Assembly: GCA_028023455.1 (NCBI GenBank)
Contig: JAQFVV010000031.1
Span: 8,858,093 to 8,922,092, forward strand
Origin: Epiperipatus broadwayi
Taxonomy: Eukaryota > Onychophora > Udeonychophora > Euonychophora > Peripatidae
Direction: 5' to 3'
DNA: 64,000 bases
The notes under the pieces are model-generated. The model saw nothing but the letters and a program-made list of their open reading frames with translations. It had not been told where the DNA came from and did no database searches. Every line of letters starts with the position of its first letter. Within the stretch, counting starts at the first letter, position 1. This document shows, in pieces, positions 61,831 to 64,000 of this stretch. A program made the position numbers and the translations under genes.

Positions 61831-63320
61831 TATGTATAGCACAAGATATTTCCAGAAAACCATGGTTTTAAACTTTATAAATTTAAGACAATTGATAAGA
61901 TCTTATTACATTTATTTCATTTTTTTTACATTTATTTTTTTGGTTTTAATATTCATAATTAAGACCATGCACTTGAAAAATGACAGTAGCGATCTCTATG
62001 TAACGACTATGCCCTTTATAAATTGAATTATTCATAATTATCTCTTTTTTTATTTTCAATATTGTATATTATATTTATTATCTTTATTGATTCCAGTAGT
62101 TTTAACCTTCTCTCCAAAAAAATGTAAATCAATATAAATTATACATACAACACAACAACACATCTAAGAAAATCTCAACATACTATATTGAAGTATTTTT
62201 AAGCTTTTCTTAGTATATGTGTTGTACTGTACTGTACATATTATGTATATTGGCTTATCTTTATTGATTGTAAATAAATTAACTTAATTTTTATTATTAA
62301 ACAATTTAGTTTGTTTTGCTTTTCAAACTCATTTTAAACGTCTGCTACTAATAACCATGAATCTTGAGAATTCATGCAATCCTTTGGGAACATGCAGAGA
62401 TAATAGTATTAATTTATAAATGATGATCATTGGGCATTTATAAGTTCTTCAGAAATAAACTTTTTATTTAGGAGAATTTATAAAAACCAAATATTTTGGG
62501 GAATAATTACATTTAACATTAATGTTAAATTATAAGATTATACATCAGCATTATCATTATCATCAGAGAGGTTGTTACATTAAAATGTATATATATATAT
62601 ATGTATAATTTTTGGATTATGTTAACCATTTTTCATCTCGATTTAATATTCACCTCTACTTTTTATGCATTATAATATATATAAAGCATGGAGATTAAAA
62701 CATAAATCATCTGTTACTCTTTTTTTAGTACGACTCCTAATTTTTTTATAGAATAAATAATAAGTAACTAAATAGCTGTTACCAGTATCATTATTATTAG
62801 CTATTGAATTACCTTACTAACCAAATAATCACAGTTGATATGCCACGTGACTTTGATGCTATGACAATGAGCTAACCATGCATATGAATAAAATAAAAAT
62901 TAAATTTGTCTTTTTATTTGATGCACGCACCCATCCATTCATATATTTATAATATATAAAGATCACACAATGTTGTGTTTAACATATCTGTTTGCGTTTC
63001 AAGCCTAAATATTCTTATCAATGTAAAGCATGAAAATATATTCAAAACTCGGGATTTCCTAATAAGCCTGCATTTTTTGTTTTGATTATTTTAACTAGCA
63101 AGCCCAATAAACCTATCATTTAATTCATGGTAAATGGTATCTATTTCTTTTTTCTTTTTTTTTTTTACGATAAAAATTATCATTTTCTTTTTATTATCTA
63201 AAAGGTAAAGTAAACCTAAAAACTTTTACCAACAATCATTACACCAGTTTGATTAATAATAAAGACGTTATTTTAATTCATTTTCTATAAAATGTTGTTA
63301 AAGAAGCTACTGTTTTACAG
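61831..63320. other. AT-rich stretch, no gene seen
   Basis: No gene or long repeat was recognised. Short TA tracts are present near 62587-62602. Confidence 0.5.
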
Positions 63321-63451
63321 CAGATTATTTAACTTTTTTTTTTTTCCATATGTCATAGCACCGGCCGGGACGCGAACCCACAACCGTCTGCAACCAACTA
63401 CTTGCTTGCAAGGCTATCGCGGCCGCCTTGCAAACAGATTATTTAACTTTT
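63321..63451 (-). mobile_element. Ultra-short tRNA-type SINE with target duplication
   Basis: A GC-rich island in AT-rich DNA. It is flanked by an exact 17-bp repeat, cagattatttaactttt (63321-63337 and 63435-63451). The body is 63346-63434 (89 bp) on the minus strand, followed by an A-tail of at least eight (plus-strand T run to 63345). The body holds a strong polymerase III B-box/T-arm, gggttcgcgtccc (63373-63361 on the minus strand). It also has a 5-bp acceptor-like pairing, ggccg with cggcc, around the tRNA-like part; the A box is degenerate. It looks like a tRNA-derived unit of little more than tRNA length with about 15 bp of 3' sequence, inserted by LINE machinery. It is not a functional tRNA, as no proper anticodon arm is evident. 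Confidence 0.85.
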
Positions 63452-64000
63452 AGACAGTTTTTGTGTTTAAATAAATATATACATAAATTTTCATGGCGAT
63501 GTAAATCTCCTTGTGTCACTTTACGTTATCAACCACATTAAGATTCAGAAGTTTCATAATATTTTTAAAATAACGTAAAAAATAGCAGAGACATTTATTT
63601 AAGCATTTAATTAAGCAGTAATAAATATAAATTATATATAAAAATGTTTTTGTAATATAAAAGAACTCAAATAAGTAGAATTTTTTTATTAAAATAAAGT
63701 TAAATTATTAGGAGAGAGGGAAGTGGTTGAGATACGTAAACTATTTCTCATAGTTTAATTATATTTGAAATAGAATAACCATGCAGAGCTACTTTAGGTA
63801 TAGCATGTGTGTGTATATATATATATTAAATGTAAAATACAGTACTCGTTATAAAATATTATATATATATAAATAAATAAATTTTAGCGGTAAATATAAT
63901 ATTATAGTTTAAATTTATATACTATGCACTAGAAGTTAAGAAATGTTATCTGTCGTCTTTGCATAATTTAAAGTAATAGAATTTTAAATAAAAACATGCT
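63452..64000. other. AT-rich stretch, no gene seen
   Basis: Nothing recognised apart from short TA tracts near 63817-63826 and 63861-63871. Confidence 0.5.

Noticed and set aside
63346-63434. Functional tRNA gene
   Set aside because: The T-arm is good, but the A box is degenerate, no clean anticodon arm folds, and the A-tail and target duplication show a retroposed SINE.
1-64000. Assignment to octopus or another cephalopod
   Set aside because: TA/TG tracts and RTE elements suggested it, but I did not see the tRNA-derived SINE I would expect several times in a cephalopod window of this size, so the phylum is left open.
1-64000. rRNA, CRISPR, operons, ribosome binding sites, prokaryotic promoters
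   Set aside because: None seen, and none expected in this eukaryotic DNA.

Overview
The window is eukaryotic, and almost certainly metazoan, nuclear DNA. It is very A+T-rich (by eye roughly three quarters A/T), has long gene-poor stretches and TA/TG microsatellites, and is full of animal-type transposable elements. The clearest host gene piece is the first coding exon of an M13 (neprilysin/endothelin-converting-enzyme-like) membrane metallopeptidase on the minus strand (48576-47893), ending in a textbook splice donor. No later exon of it was recognised to the left, so much of positions 1-47892 may be its first intron or the following intergenic DNA; that is inference. The phylum cannot be fixed from what is visible. 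The element set fits an invertebrate with large introns, such as a lophotrochozoan or cnidarian.

Layout. 1-1253: a repeat family in inverted then tandem order. 3395-4345: a long inverted repeat. 4362-7280: a young satellite with a 404-bp unit and one inverted unit at its head. 8430-8675: an unexplained richer patch. 14122-17905: a hAT (ZBED5/FAM200-type) DNA transposon relic, itself split by a 700-bp foldback element with a 14-bp target duplication. 25950-26935: a badly decayed RTE-type LINE. 27755-29345: two C-terminal pieces of a Penelope-like element (GIY-YIG endonuclease) arranged head to head as a palindrome. 30470-32760: a second kind of LINE reverse transcriptase. 34265-37160: a nearly open RTE LINE (endonuclease plus reverse transcriptase, one TGA stop) bounded by trinucleotide tracts. 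39234-39371 and 56885-56995: hairpin MITEs. 42466-42515: a candidate short first coding exon on the plus strand. 50097-50626: an RTE insertion with the 5' inversion that marks twin priming, flanked by an 11-bp target duplication. 51345-52130: a second copy of the foldback element. 52733-53310: a LINE 3' end. 59435-61830: a two-copy duplication of about 1 kb. 63321-63451: a very short tRNA-type SINE with A-tail and a 17-bp target duplication.

There is no operon-like or pathway logic: apart from one or two host exons, the window is an archive of transposition. The elements still allow relative dating. The hAT element was present before the foldback element entered it. The satellite, the 93-bp duplication in the Penelope piece and the RTE at 34.6-37 kb look young; the RTE at 26 kb looks old. 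The outstanding large-scale property is the number of long inverted repeats (about a dozen of differing sequence), which would make strong hairpins if transcribed.
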